From the NCBI RefSeq assembly GCF_028710345.1, contig NZ_JAQTUH010000005.1:174990-238989 (forward strand): a DNA stretch of 64,000 nt, written 5' to 3'. The notes under the pieces were generated by a model, which was not told the DNA's origin, searched no databases, and saw nothing but the letters and a program-made list of their open reading frames with translations. This document shows positions 34,955-43,793 of the stretch, in pieces (within the stretch, counting starts at the first letter, position 1; every line of letters starts with the position of its first letter). The position numbers and the translations under genes are program-made. Origin of the DNA: Sulfuricurvum sp. Its GTDB lineage: Bacteria; Campylobacterota; Campylobacteria; Campylobacterales; Sulfurimonadaceae.

Positions 34955-36135
34955 ACATCCATCTCTAAAACATTCCAAGGCAAGCCTTGGGTATTCATCT
35001 CATCCATGAAGAAATCAGGATCGAGTTGTTCCATATTGAACACCCCTTTTCCGCTCCATTTTCCCTCTACCATCAATTTTGCACCGATAACAGCAGGGAC
35101 GCCTGTCGTATAAGAGACACCTTGTGATTTCACTTCGGCGTAGCACTCTTCGTGATCTTTGACTTGGTAGATATAAATTTTGCGTTTTTTGCCGTCTTTA
35201 AGCCCCTCGGCAACGATACCGATATTGGTTTTCCCTTTTGTACGAGGACCGAGTGACGCCGGATCCGGAAGCAATGTTTTCAAGAATTCCATCGGAACGA
35301 TTTTCATCCCTTGATGCTCAACAGGCTCGATACCGAGCATGCCGACGTTTTCTAAACATTTCATGTGGGTAAGGTAGCTTTGTCCGAAGGTCATGAAAAA
35401 GCGGATGCGTTTGAGCCCTTTGATGTGCTTGACGAGAGACTCCATCTCTTCGTGATATAACAAATAACTATCTTTAGGTCCTACTTCAGGATAATCCCAC
35501 ACTTGCATGATTTCCATAGGTGCGGTTTCAATCCACACTCCGTTTTCCCAATAACGACCTTTGGCACTCACTTCACGGAGGTTGATCTCAGGGTTGAAGT
35601 TCGTAGCGAACGGATAGCCGTGATCTCCGGCGTTACAGTCGAGAATATCGATGGTGTGGATCTCATCGAAATAGTGTTTTTGAGCATAGGCGCAGAAAAC
35701 ATTCGTTGCACCCGGATCAAATCCGCTACCGAGCAATCCCATGATCCCCGCTTCTTTGAACACCGCGTCACGTTCCCATTGGAGTTTATACTCAAATTTC
35801 GCCTCATCAGGGTGTTCATAGTTCGCGGTATCGAGGTATGGGGTTTTGGTTGCGATACACGCATCCATGATGCTGAGGTCTTGGTATGGCAATGCAACGT
35901 TGATCAAAATATCAGGAGAGTATTTTTGAATCAATGCAATTACTTCATTGGTGTTATCCGCATCGACCGTAGTGATTTCGATGGCACCTGCTGGAAGTTC
36001 GTTTTGGATCTCTTCACAGCGCCAAATACTGCGGCTTGCTAAAATAATACGATCAAAAATTTGGTTGTTCATGACACATTTGTGTGCCACAACGCGCCCT
36101 ACTCCACCGGCGCCGATAATAAGTGCAGTTGCCAT
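34951..36135 (-). CDS. Carboxynorspermidine dehydrogenase (saccharopine dehydrogenase family), 394 aa
   Basis: The NAD(P)-binding N-terminus TALIIGAGGVGRVVAHKC and the domain layout place it in the saccharopine dehydrogenase family. In Campylobacterota this branch joins aspartate semialdehyde with a diamine to give carboxy(nor)spermidine, the substrate of NspC, encoded 3.6 kb away. GSGFDPGATNVFCAYAQ and DCNAGDHGYPFATNFNPEIN are typical of that branch. Length fits. It converges with the EAL-HDOD gene by 4 bases. Confidence 0.87.
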   Translation of the reverse strand: MATALIIGAGGVGRVVAHKCVMNNQIFDRIILASRSIWRCEEIQNELPAGAIEITTVDADNTNEVIALIQKYSPDILINVALPYQDLSIMDACIATKTPYLDTANYEHPDEAKFEYKLQWERDAVFKEAGIMGLLGSGFDPGATNVFCAYAQKHYFDEIHTIDILDCNAGDHGYPFATNFNPEINLREVSAKGRYWENGVWIETAPMEIMQVWDYPEVGPKDSYLLYHEEMESLVKHIKGLKRIRFFMTFGQSYLTHMKCLENVGMLGIEPVEHQGMKIVPMEFLKTLLPDPASLGPRTKGKTNIGIVAEGLKDGKKRKIYIYQVKDHEECYAEVKSQGVSYTTGVPAVIGAKLMVEGKWSGKGVFNMEQLDPDFFMDEMNTQGLPWNVLEMDV

Positions 36136-36194
36136 AATAAAACCTCTGATAAAAATATAATGGAAATTATAAGCTAAAGTCTCTTACGAAAATG

Positions 36195-36563
36195 TTACAG
36201 ACAAAATGCGTCAATGAGGACTAGCCCCCAAATAAACGCCAACATAGCCAATGAGAGAAATACAAGTGCTGCCCCGGCATCTTTTGCCCGTTTAGCAAGT
36301 TCGTGATGATCGAACGTGACCAAATCAACCGTACGTTCAACAGAACTATTAATCATTTCCGCCATTAGCGGTATAAAGAGTGAAATAGCCAAAATGGAGC
36401 TTTGGACAAAAGAGATGGGTATTACCCATGCGATTATCATTCCGCTAATAAAAAGGAGTATTTGCAAACGAAATGACTTTTCATTTTTACTCACTTCTAT
36501 TAAACCATTCAACGCATAGCGAGTATTTTTAAAAAGAGTGTATTTTGGTTTATTCAGCGCCAT
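36195..36563 (-). CDS. dgkA: Diacylglycerol kinase, 122 aa
   Basis: Integral membrane kinase that recycles diacylglycerol. RYALNGLIEVSKNEKSFRLQ and MAEMINSSVERTVDLVTFDHHELAKRAKDAGAA are diagnostic, with three membrane spans. ATG 36563 is favoured because GGAGG lies six bases upstream; at ATG 36569 the GGAGG would touch the start. It overlaps the upstream DUF695/RraB gene. Confidence 0.92.
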   Translation of the reverse strand: MALNKPKYTLFKNTRYALNGLIEVSKNEKSFRLQILLFISGMIIAWVIPISFVQSSILAISLFIPLMAEMINSSVERTVDLVTFDHHELAKRAKDAGAALVFLSLAMLAFIWGLVLIDAFCL

Positions 36564-37281
36564 GTTCATCCTCCGCTAGTACCGTACTCCATCCTTCATA
36601 TATTCCATGTTCTATGAGTGTAGCTTCATACAACGTGGATGTTGTCTCCTCAACTTGTTCGGGGGTGATAGATTCATCTTTTATAAGCGTTACACCATAA
36701 GCGTATTCAGATTCATCATTGTTCATCTCTTCTTTAACATCAAAACCTTCAGAGATAATTGATTCACTAAAACGTTTAAGTGCAGTGGGTGTTTGAAAAA
36801 AACAATAATGTTCCACTTCACGTGCTCTATTTAAATCATCCCCTGCTTCTAACAAAGCGGCAATCGTATCACGGTTTTGCATTTTAATCATATCGATAGG
36901 TTCAGGATAGAGACGTTCTAAATACATCTCCCATTTAGCATCTTTCGACGATCCACGCTCATAGGGATAACTACCATGTCGAGCCATCACATCTGAAGTG
37001 ATATTTTCAAATTTTTTAGAAGTTGAGGCATAAAAATAAAATTCACACCAACCGTCTTTGATGATACATCCTGCATAAAGTGCTTCGAGTTGTTCAAACA
37101 ACGTTGAGGCTAAATCATCTCTAAAACGGATAAATTCGGTAGAAAAAGGGTCTGAAATTTTAAAGAATATCCATAACAACCAAGGTCGTTCAGCATCAGG
37201 AGCTTCATCAATGAGCGACAAATCGACTTCCACCCTACTCTTTGTCTCTTCATTATCAAGAGTATCGTAAAAATCAATCAT
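36550..37281 (-). CDS. DUF695-RraB two-domain protein, 243 aa
   Basis: The N-terminal half (about 25-135; RPWLLWIFFKISDPF, GWCEFYFYASTSKKFE) resembles DUF695, and the C-terminal half (about 140-240; ALLEAGDDLNRAREVEHYCFF, YGVTLIKDESITPEQVE) resembles RraB, which in E. coli inhibits RNase E. Fusion of these two domains recurs in bacteria. Whether it controls an RNase here is unknown. It is co-transcribed with dgkA (14-20 base overlap). Confidence 0.72.
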   Translation of the reverse strand: MIDFYDTLDNEETKSRVEVDLSLIDEAPDAERPWLLWIFFKISDPFSTEFIRFRDDLASTLFEQLEALYAGCIIKDGWCEFYFYASTSKKFENITSDVMARHGSYPYERGSSKDAKWEMYLERLYPEPIDMIKMQNRDTIAALLEAGDDLNRAREVEHYCFFQTPTALKRFSESIISEGFDVKEEMNNDESEYAYGVTLIKDESITPEQVEETTSTLYEATLIEHGIYEGWSTVLAEDEHGAE

Positions 37282-37328
37282 GCACTACCTCATCGTTTTA
37301 ATAATCGCAATTGTACCGAAACTATCTC

Positions 37329-38561
37329 TTATTCACCATTGTAGCTATGATGGAGTTTTACTTTATGACTCAACTCTTGTACCTCTTTAGGAGAAATATG
37401 GTGTGATTGTTCGTATTTAGAAACATGATCAGCAAAAAGTTCCATTTGTGCTATTGCCGTTGCAGCTACATTTTCTAACTGTTCACGCAATCCTCGATGT
37501 TCGTGCTTTTCAAAAGATTCTAACGTCACAATAGCTTCAGAGAGTTTACTTTTAGCCACCATAAACTCTTTGTGTAATGTTTCTGCGGAGGTAAATAGAT
37601 GCGATAATGGTTTGAGAGAGTCGTGCAACTCTTTGGTGTTATGATTGATATCTCTCATTTGATTAGAGGAGAGTACCATTTGTTGCATAATTAGCTCACT
37701 TTGTTCACGAGAAGCTTTGAGAATATTTTCATTTTCTAACAAAGTCGTCCCAATCCCTTCTGCTTTGGAGACAATATGATGAATTTGTCGTGCGGCATCG
37801 GTTGTAATTCGAGAGAGTTCATGTTCAATTACACCCGTTACCCCTTCAGAGATGTGTGATTTTTGAAGTTTTTCCAATCTATTCATAATCTCGACAAACT
37901 CATTATGCAACTCTTTTTTCTCTTCGACAGAACCTTTGATGGCACTTTTGAGTTGATTAAAATGATCTTGTTCCGAAATACGCAAAAGATCAATATGGCG
38001 ATGGACAACATTATCCAAACTGGGGAGTTCGCTTAATGTAAACTCTTCAAATTTCTCTTGAGCCAATTGTTGTTGTGCTAATACTGATTCTACTTTTTGG
38101 ATAAAAAACTTTTGATTGGTTAGGATAGATTCTAACGCTTCTATCTCTTCTTTAAAGATATTTTTGAGTTGTTCATGGGTTGAATTTTCCATCTGCGCTA
38201 CACGTGAGAGGGAGCTATTGAGTGAACCAAGGAGTTGTTTGAACCCTTCCACCTCATCGGCAATCGCTTGCAGACGTAAATTTTTTGAATACTGGTTGAG
38301 TGCAGTTTGCGTTTGAGACATAACACTCATTATGGTTGAGAGGATAATACCGACAATCACACTCACCAAAGATTCACGTAATGAAAGCAACCATTCAGAA
38401 CTATCATTTAACATCACAAAATGAAAAAGGGCAGCACCAAAACCAATCGCTAAAACGACAGGGGTATAATTAATTTTATTAGGATCTTTATAGACACTGA
38501 TATGACGTAAAAAAAGCAATGACATTAATACTATAGAGACTAAAATATCGAGATCAAACAC
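37329..38561 (-). CDS. Membrane protein with long coiled coil, 410 aa
   Basis: Three hydrophobic segments in the first 85 residues (LDILVSIVLMSLLFL, YTPVVLAIGFGAALFHFVML, ESLVSVIVGIILSTIMSVM) are followed by about 300 residues of coiled coil (many heptads, e.g. LGSLNSSLSRVAQMENSTHEQLKN split into short runs). No enzymatic motif. The layout recalls MotA/RmuC-like scaffolds without their domains. Function unknown. It is followed directly by no other gene; the HAD gene starts upstream at a 3-base distance. Confidence 0.65.
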   Translation of the reverse strand: MFDLDILVSIVLMSLLFLRHISVYKDPNKINYTPVVLAIGFGAALFHFVMLNDSSEWLLSLRESLVSVIVGIILSTIMSVMSQTQTALNQYSKNLRLQAIADEVEGFKQLLGSLNSSLSRVAQMENSTHEQLKNIFKEEIEALESILTNQKFFIQKVESVLAQQQLAQEKFEEFTLSELPSLDNVVHRHIDLLRISEQDHFNQLKSAIKGSVEEKKELHNEFVEIMNRLEKLQKSHISEGVTGVIEHELSRITTDAARQIHHIVSKAEGIGTTLLENENILKASREQSELIMQQMVLSSNQMRDINHNTKELHDSLKPLSHLFTSAETLHKEFMVAKSKLSEAIVTLESFEKHEHRGLREQLENVAATAIAQMELFADHVSKYEQSHHISPKEVQELSHKVKLHHSYNGE

Positions 38562-38564
38562 ACA

Positions 38565-39203
38565 TTACTCCTCAAAAATAAATTGTACAATTTCCAATGG
38601 AGAAAAAGCAACTCTCTCCCCTAATCCGGTGTTGGTAAATCCCCATGCTGCAAAGATTGTATTAATCGACGCTTCACTCCCCGCCATCATATCTTTACTG
38701 TTGTCACCAATCATCCATGCACTATCTTCCATTGGATTATAACCATGATGTTCTAAAAGTAGTTCTATCATTTGAGGATGAGGTTTTGGAAACTTTACAT
38801 TATCTGCACCGATAATAGAGCTAAAAAAAGGGGCAATACCGACATAATTAAGCATGCGATGGGCAAATGTACTCGGTGCATTTGTTGCAACACTCATGTT
38901 ACATCCACGCGATTGAAGACATTCTAGTGTCTCAACAATTTCGTTATAAGAATAAACATTTTGAATACACTGTTCATGATAATGCTCTTCAAACAACACT
39001 TTTGCACCCTCTTCATAGTGTACAGTTTGATAAAACAACTCAGCTAAATTCCGATCATGTGCATTTATTGCTTCAATAATATACGATTTATCGAGCGGAG
39101 GAAGTGTATAGAGTTGATTACGAACATAATTGATAGAGATAGTAATATCTTGAGCTGAATTTATTAGTGTTCCATCCATATCAAAAATGACTATTTTTTT
39201 CAC
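38565..39203 (-). CDS. HAD-superfamily phosphatase (Gph-like), 212 aa
   Basis: The HAD motifs are present: FDMDGTLINSAQD with Asp8 and Asp10, MSVATNAPSTF (motif II Thr/Ser), KPHPQM (motif III Lys) and MIGDNSKDMMAG (motif IV Asp residues). The helical cap type fits phosphoglycolate-type phosphatases, but substrates in this family are hard to predict. It lies two bases after hemH, in the same operon. Confidence 0.8.
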   Translation of the reverse strand: MKKIVIFDMDGTLINSAQDITISINYVRNQLYTLPPLDKSYIIEAINAHDRNLAELFYQTVHYEEGAKVLFEEHYHEQCIQNVYSYNEIVETLECLQSRGCNMSVATNAPSTFAHRMLNYVGIAPFFSSIIGADNVKFPKPHPQMIELLLEHHGYNPMEDSAWMIGDNSKDMMAGSEASINTIFAAWGFTNTGLGERVAFSPLEIVQFIFEE

Positions 39204-39205
39204 AA

Positions 39206-40153
39206 CTATCTCATTTTTTCATACAACGCTTTGAGTGTTTCTACAAAGAGGGGATGATCATTGGGACATCGGCATACTCGATAATCGTTATATCCTAATT
39301 CATGGGCTATTTCTGCGTATTCAATACTCAGTTCAAAGTCAGTCTCAGAATTATCGATTGTAAATGCGATAGGGACAATAATCACTTTTTTATTTTCCAG
39401 CCCTCGTAGGGCACTCTCCAAAGAAGGTTCCAGCCACTTCATAGGACCTACTTTGGATTGGTACGCGAGATAAATACCTTTAAAATGGATACCCTCTTCG
39501 ATCAGTAAATTTTTTAGAAGCTCAACATGGGCGCTCACATGTCTTTGATAGGGATCACCATCATCTACTATTTTTTGGGGCAATCCATGAGCAGAAAAAA
39601 TGAGATCAAATTCATCTGCATTATTGGTGTTCAAACACTCTTTTATAAGAGAGAGGAGTGCTGAATTATATGTATGATTAGTAAAAAAATGTTTTATTTC
39701 AACAATAATCGGAAACCATCCTATCTTACGAGAAACCATTTCAAAATCATCAATGGATGATTGCGTTGTTGTCGATGAGTATTGTGGGTACAAAGGGATA
39801 AGATAGACTTTTTGAACCCCTGCACTTTTAAGCTTTAGCACAACCTCTTCAGCCATCGGAGGAGTATAACGCATCACAAAATCTACCATAACCGAATCAT
39901 TTAACGCTACAGCCAGTTTTTGTACCAACGATTTTGTTAAATCAACAATCGGAGATTTGCCTCCAATTTGTCGATAAATCTCTTGAGATTTTTCAGCACG
40001 TGATAATGTAATCACCCCTGCGATAAAACGACGCATAAGGGAACTTTTTGTCCGTATGATTGCAGGGTCATTGAACATATTGGTCAAGAATGTCTCAACT
40101 TCAGCTAAATTATTGGGTCCACCCATATTTAAAAGAACAATTGCTTCTTTCAC
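39206..40153 (-). CDS. hemH: Ferrochelatase, 315 aa
   Basis: It inserts Fe(II) into protoporphyrin IX, the last step of haem b synthesis. Diagnostic parts: LLNMGGPNNLAEVETFLTNMFNDP at the N-terminus, FVMRYTPPMAEEV, the catalytic His in LIFSAHGLPQKIV, and the Glu in KWLEPSLESAL. Length is typical. It leads a minus-strand set with the HAD phosphatase and the coiled-coil membrane gene. Confidence 0.92.
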   Translation of the reverse strand: MKEAIVLLNMGGPNNLAEVETFLTNMFNDPAIIRTKSSLMRRFIAGVITLSRAEKSQEIYRQIGGKSPIVDLTKSLVQKLAVALNDSVMVDFVMRYTPPMAEEVVLKLKSAGVQKVYLIPLYPQYSSTTTQSSIDDFEMVSRKIGWFPIIVEIKHFFTNHTYNSALLSLIKECLNTNNADEFDLIFSAHGLPQKIVDDGDPYQRHVSAHVELLKNLLIEEGIHFKGIYLAYQSKVGPMKWLEPSLESALRGLENKKVIIVPIAFTIDNSETDFELSIEYAEIAHELGYNDYRVCRCPNDHPLFVETLKALYEKMR

Positions 40154-40246
40154 ATTACTCCATTAACCGTTTGTTTTTAGTGATAGTGTACCATACCGTA
40201 TTGACAAAAAAATTAAATTATAATAAAAATTAAAGTTTTTTAGATT

Positions 40247-40252
40247 TATAAT
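40247..40252 (+). promoter_or_regulatory. -10 box of secreted C40 peptidase gene
   Basis: TATAAT lies 45 bases before the ATG at 40298; a GTAGGAGG ribosome site precedes the start. A TTGACA at 40201-40206 is too far for this -10 box (40 bases). Another TATAAT (40219-40224) lies only 12 bases after it. Confidence 0.5.
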
Positions 40253-40297
40253 GAACTAGAGGTGAAATGGCATTTTCATATCACTGTAGGAGGATAA

Positions 40298-41086
40298 ATG
40301 ATAAATAGACTACTCATTGTCACTCTATTCCTTTATGGAACACACCTTTTAGCCGATGTACAAAAACATGAAACCTCTCTATTTTTAGAATATGAACGTG
40401 AAATTTCCCATCAAAATGATTCTTCAACAGATCAAGAGAATCCCTTTAAAAAAATTATTACTAAACTAACACCTACCAAACCTTCAACACCTTATGTCAA
40501 CGTTCCGATACAGCCAACTGTCGCTACTGCTCCCATTCCGCCTGAAAAACCAACCATCGGACAAGATGCACTTCCCTATTTAGTTATCAATAAACCGGTG
40601 GACATTGTACCGATTTGTATCGAAAAACCGACAGATAAAGAGGTAGCAATCACAGTAAAAGAACCTAAAAAATCTCTTTTTGAAAATTTAACATCCAAAA
40701 AAGATAAAATTTTGGCAAAAGCAAAAGAGTTTTTAGGCACCCCATACGGGTTTGGAAGAGATGATTATGTAACCGATTGTTCAGGATTTACACAACAAGT
40801 TTTTCGCCAATTTGGAGTTACATTACCCCGTTCTGCCGCAGAACAAGCACGTCTTGGAACAGATGTTGATGCTAAAGATTTACAAATCGGCGATTTGCTC
40901 TTTTACCATACCTATAAAAACGAGCCATCACATGTTGCAATTTATGCAGGTGAGGGTCAAATCATCCATGCCTCTTTTAGAAGTAAAAAAGTTCAATATG
41001 ATACTATTAATAAAGGGTATTATAAAGAACGTTTTATGTATGCTAAACGACTTGCTCTTAATAACGTAGATTCATCTAGCGAGTAA
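40298..41086 (+). CDS. Secreted NlpC/P60 (C40) peptidase, 262 aa
   Basis: A signal peptide (MINRLLIVTLFLYGTHLLA) and a Pro-rich linker (about 55-120) lead to a C-terminal NlpC/P60 domain: TDCSGFTQQVF with Cys161, PSHVAIYAG with His212 and GQIIHAS with His224, the Cys-His-His triad. Such enzymes cut stem peptides of peptidoglycan. It has its own promoter and a strong ribosome site. Confidence 0.85.
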   Translation: MINRLLIVTLFLYGTHLLADVQKHETSLFLEYEREISHQNDSSTDQENPFKKIITKLTPTKPSTPYVNVPIQPTVATAPIPPEKPTIGQDALPYLVINKPVDIVPICIEKPTDKEVAITVKEPKKSLFENLTSKKDKILAKAKEFLGTPYGFGRDDYVTDCSGFTQQVFRQFGVTLPRSAAEQARLGTDVDAKDLQIGDLLFYHTYKNEPSHVAIYAGEGQIIHASFRSKKVQYDTINKGYYKERFMYAKRLALNNVDSSSE

Positions 41087-41091
41087 ATATC

Positions 41092-41556
41092 ATGTCAGCC
41101 CTCTACTCCACACTGGATAAACACTGGCTTTGGAAAGAGGTCTATACTAAACTCGATATCTCCTCACCCGCATATCAATATTGGAACGATACACGACATA
41201 TTAAATTAAACCGTTACGTATTTCTCGAAAAACAGACTCTTCCCCCAAAATATGCCCATATTGAAGAAGATCTAACCGATTTAAGCGGTTATCTGCCGAC
41301 ACAATATGCTGCGACTCAGCTTGGAATCGATAGCCATATATTTGCCTATAAAAAAATGCGTCTTTACAATCAATTTGAATACAAATTTATTAATGATATA
41401 AAATTTGTCAATCTCAAGCGATTTTTTCTCGAAAACGGGATCAAAATCGGTAAAAAAAGCTATGTCCATTTAGCACGTTTGGATGAACTCATCATCACGG
41501 CTGATTCACGCTTTTATCGTATCGATGATAACTACGGTGTTGTTGTTTACGATTGA
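41092..41556 (+). CDS. Protein of unknown function, 154 aa
   Basis: A soluble, aromatic-rich basic protein (KHWLWKEVYTKLDISSPAYQY). The middle GYLPTQYAATQLGI could be part of a helix-turn-helix, but the pattern is weak. It starts six bases after the C40 gene, so it is likely co-transcribed, and converges with the FAD oxidoreductase by a 10-base overlap. No family is recognised. Confidence 0.6.
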   Translation: MSALYSTLDKHWLWKEVYTKLDISSPAYQYWNDTRHIKLNRYVFLEKQTLPPKYAHIEEDLTDLSGYLPTQYAATQLGIDSHIFAYKKMRLYNQFEYKFINDIKFVNLKRFFLENGIKIGKKSYVHLARLDELIITADSRFYRIDDNYGVVVYD

Positions 41557-42668
41557 CGTTTTGCCCAACGCGGAAAAAAACGCGATGGTGATAATATAGG
41601 GTTCAACGTTTTCCCATCAACCAACCATTCACCCAATCGCTTAGCCAAATACGGCGCAAGGACAAATCCATACCCTCCTGAACCGTTAATCATCGTCAGA
41701 TTCGGATAATAGGTATATTCAGATGGATTAACTCTCTCACCATATCGCAGATGTGGAAATTTATTCAATGTTGCCTCTGCATCTACAAGAGTTCCCAACA
41801 TCGGGAGATAATCATTTGACCCCGAACGTAATCCCGTATAGTCATTAAGGATATTAATATTATTTAATTTTAATGTTTTAGAGGCCTTTTCGAGCAGTTG
41901 TAATCTCCCCTGCTCCCTATCGTACAATTCACCGGTGAACGGCGAATAATGGACATCGTGGGTCGCTCCTATAGCGACGATTCCATCCTTGGTTGTCGGA
42001 GAAATCGAGACATGGTGATGGAAAATGCAGGGAATATTTGTATCCGTCTTTATATCGATACGATGTCCCCAAATACCTCGTAAACCGACGTAATCGATGG
42101 GGAGAAGCTTCGGATAGGCTCCAATCGAGAGGATAATATGTTTGGCGCGAAGATCACCTACCTGCCACTCACCGTCACTGTGAATCAGCCTTTCGACCTT
42201 GAGGGGATAAAAATCAATCCCCTCCGCCATAGCATTGCATACCCCCTGCGCATCAACGACGGCACCTTCAGAGAAATAGATATAGCTATCTACAGAGGCT
42301 TCTGAGGTTAGGAGGGATTTAAGCTCATTGTCTATTTTAGAGTGTTGTAATGTGGTTTCATATTTGTAATATTCAAGCTTCTCTGATTCTTGGGGAGAGT
42401 TAGCGATATGCAAAAGCGGTTTTGTAAGGGTAAATTGGGGGAAACGGGTTGTGTAAAATTCGAGTGCTTCGGCGTGCGCCTCACCCATAATCTCTTTGAG
42501 CTCTCCGGCTTTGGAGATTTTGGGCGAGATAAATGCCCCTGCCGCACCGCTCCCGCCTGAGGCAATACCGTCTTGATCGATCAGGGCGACGTTTAGACCT
42601 GCTTGCGCGAGAGTGTAGGCGCTGCAACAGCCGTTTATCCCCGCACCGATGATGATGACATCATACAA
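41547..42668 (-). CDS. FAD-dependent oxidoreductase, MnmC C-terminal type, 373 aa
   Basis: The N-terminus MYDVIIIGAGINGCCSAYTL is the FAD-binding Rossmann motif of the DAO family. GGSGAAGAFISPKISKAGELKEI is close to the MnmC oxidoreductase domain, which converts cmnm5 to nm5 at the tRNA wobble uridine. It lacks the methyltransferase half of E. coli MnmC, so it is a stand-alone oxidase domain. A glycine- or other amino acid-oxidase role cannot be excluded. Confidence 0.75.
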   Translation of the reverse strand: MYDVIIIGAGINGCCSAYTLAQAGLNVALIDQDGIASGGSGAAGAFISPKISKAGELKEIMGEAHAEALEFYTTRFPQFTLTKPLLHIANSPQESEKLEYYKYETTLQHSKIDNELKSLLTSEASVDSYIYFSEGAVVDAQGVCNAMAEGIDFYPLKVERLIHSDGEWQVGDLRAKHIILSIGAYPKLLPIDYVGLRGIWGHRIDIKTDTNIPCIFHHHVSISPTTKDGIVAIGATHDVHYSPFTGELYDREQGRLQLLEKASKTLKLNNINILNDYTGLRSGSNDYLPMLGTLVDAEATLNKFPHLRYGERVNPSEYTYYPNLTMINGSGGYGFVLAPYLAKRLGEWLVDGKTLNPILSPSRFFPRWAKRQS

Positions 42669-42672
42669 GGCT

Positions 42673-43026
42673 TTATGCCCCGATCAGTGATTCATACGGT
42701 ACATTCAACTGTGCGTGTAAGTTACGAATCATAGAAATGGAGAGCTGACGTTTATGGTTTAGAATCTCAGAAACTTTGGATCGTGAACCGATAATGGGGG
42801 TCAGGTCTTTTGCTTCAAGCCCCATCTGCTCCATCCGAAATCGGATTGCTTCTACAGGATCACACGCGGGGATCGGAAAATGTTTGGCTTCGTAATTCTC
42901 GACAAGGGTTGTCAAAATATCGAGTTCATCCCCCTCTGGCGTGCCATACTCAGCATCCATCAGCATTTCGATACGAGATAGTGCTTTCTCATAATCGGCT
43001 TCGGTTCGGATCGGAAAAATATTCAT
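42673..43026 (-). CDS. higA: HigA-type antitoxin, 117 aa
   Basis: The C-terminal half carries an XRE-type helix-turn-helix (MEQMGLEAKDLTPIIGSRSK, then VSEILNHKRQLS); the N-terminus (MNIFPIRTEADYEKALSRIE) matches HigA antitoxins. ATG 43026 follows GGAGATTT; the frame stays open upstream inside the toxin gene and is not used. It would neutralise the neighbour toxin and repress the shared promoter. Confidence 0.85.
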   Translation of the reverse strand: MNIFPIRTEADYEKALSRIEMLMDAEYGTPEGDELDILTTLVENYEAKHFPIPACDPVEAIRFRMEQMGLEAKDLTPIIGSRSKVSEILNHKRQLSISMIRNLHAQLNVPYESLIGA

Positions 43027-43027
43027 A

Positions 43028-43321
43028 TTAAATCTCCTCTGCTTTGATTTTGTCATATTCGGCGTGTGTACCGATAAAACGGATATAGACCGTACCGTAG
43101 GGATAGTTAATCTTAACAATCAGACGGTATTTGTTACCACCGATATTAAAGACAACACGGTTGTCACCTAATATACTTGCGGTAGCATACTGGACTTTTA
43201 TATCCTGCGGTGTTAACCACTGCGCTTTTACTGCTTCGGCATACCATGCGCTGAGTGGACTCAGTGCGTCAGGATGTTTTTCCCAGAAATCGAGCAATGT
43301 CCGTTTTTTAATGACTCTCAT
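43028..43321 (-). CDS. higB: HigB-type mRNA interferase toxin, 97 aa
   Basis: MRVIKKRTLLDFWEKHPDAL and FNIGGNKYRLIVKINYPYGTVYIRFIGTHAEYDKI are typical of HigB toxins of the RelE fold, which cut mRNA on the ribosome. ATG 43321 was chosen as the family start. Toxin before antitoxin is the usual hig order; one base separates them. An upstream promoter would lie in the 106-base spacer towards 43428. Confidence 0.87.
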   Translation of the reverse strand: MRVIKKRTLLDFWEKHPDALSPLSAWYAEAVKAQWLTPQDIKVQYATASILGDNRVVFNIGGNKYRLIVKINYPYGTVYIRFIGTHAEYDKIKAEEI

Positions 43322-43390
43322 GAAAGAAAGTATAGCGTATATTTCCCAAAATGGGAATAACACTATTTTGAAAGAGAAGTAATTTTATTC

Positions 43391-43396
43391 TATAAT
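43391..43396 (+). promoter_or_regulatory. -10 box of small membrane protein gene
   Basis: TATAAT lies 31 bases before the ATG at 43428, followed by an AGAGGAA ribosome site. Confidence 0.45.
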
Positions 43397-43427
43397 CATA
43401 AAATTTAGTTATTAGAGGAACGTTATA

Positions 43428-43793
43428 ATGATAAAAAGTATATTAAATCTATTGTTTATTTCTTTAATATCTGGCGTAATAATTATAATGATCTATGCTA
43501 TTTTAATGGCAAGCAATGCAACTCTAATCATGTACTTATTTTTTTATCCTGGAATGGTTATAAACGCCATACTACTTTTTATTTTTCCTGATAGTTGGTT
43601 TTATTCAGCAATAGAAAATGATCCATTACATAGTCCAATTATTGCAACTAACATAAATAGCCTTTTGTATGGACTTCTACTTTGGTGGATTATTTTAATG
43701 ACTTTTTTTCAACGTATATCAAATAAAACAGCCAAAAAAAGTGAACAATGGATTCCCGATCAAGTCGGGAATGACGAGAAAGCTAGAGAGTGA
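43428..43793 (+). CDS. Membrane protein with repeat-encoded tail, 121 aa
   Basis: Three hydrophobic segments (SILNLLFISLISGVIIIMIY, ATLIMYLFFYPGMVINAILL, LLYGLLLWWIILMTF) make this an inner membrane protein of unknown function. Its last residues, QWIPDQVGNDEKARE, are encoded by the inverted repeat at 43752-43772. The peptide WIPDQVGND is a common translation of a dispersed intergenic repeat, so the original stop was probably lost. The 3' end overlaps glyS by 11 bases. Confidence 0.65.
   Translation: MIKSILNLLFISLISGVIIIMIYAILMASNATLIMYLFFYPGMVINAILLFIFPDSWFYSAIENDPLHSPIIATNINSLLYGLLLWWIILMTFFQRISNKTAKKSEQWIPDQVGNDEKARE
43752..43772 (+). repeat. Dispersed palindromic repeat
   Basis: ATTCCCGA (43752-43759) and TCGGGAAT (43765-43772) with a five-base loop form a stable hairpin between convergent genes. 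The same motif is widespread in bacterial genomes as a REP-like unit and may serve here as a terminator. Confidence 0.7.

Noticed and set aside
35503..36042. Long + strand ORF (179 codons)
   Set aside because: Antisense to the carboxynorspermidine dehydrogenase gene, rich in His/Arg/Val in the manner of a shadow frame, no ribosome site.
40201..40224. TTGACA plus TATAAT as a sigma70 promoter
   Set aside because: Only 12 bases separate them, too few for a normal promoter; TATAAT at 40247 is better placed.
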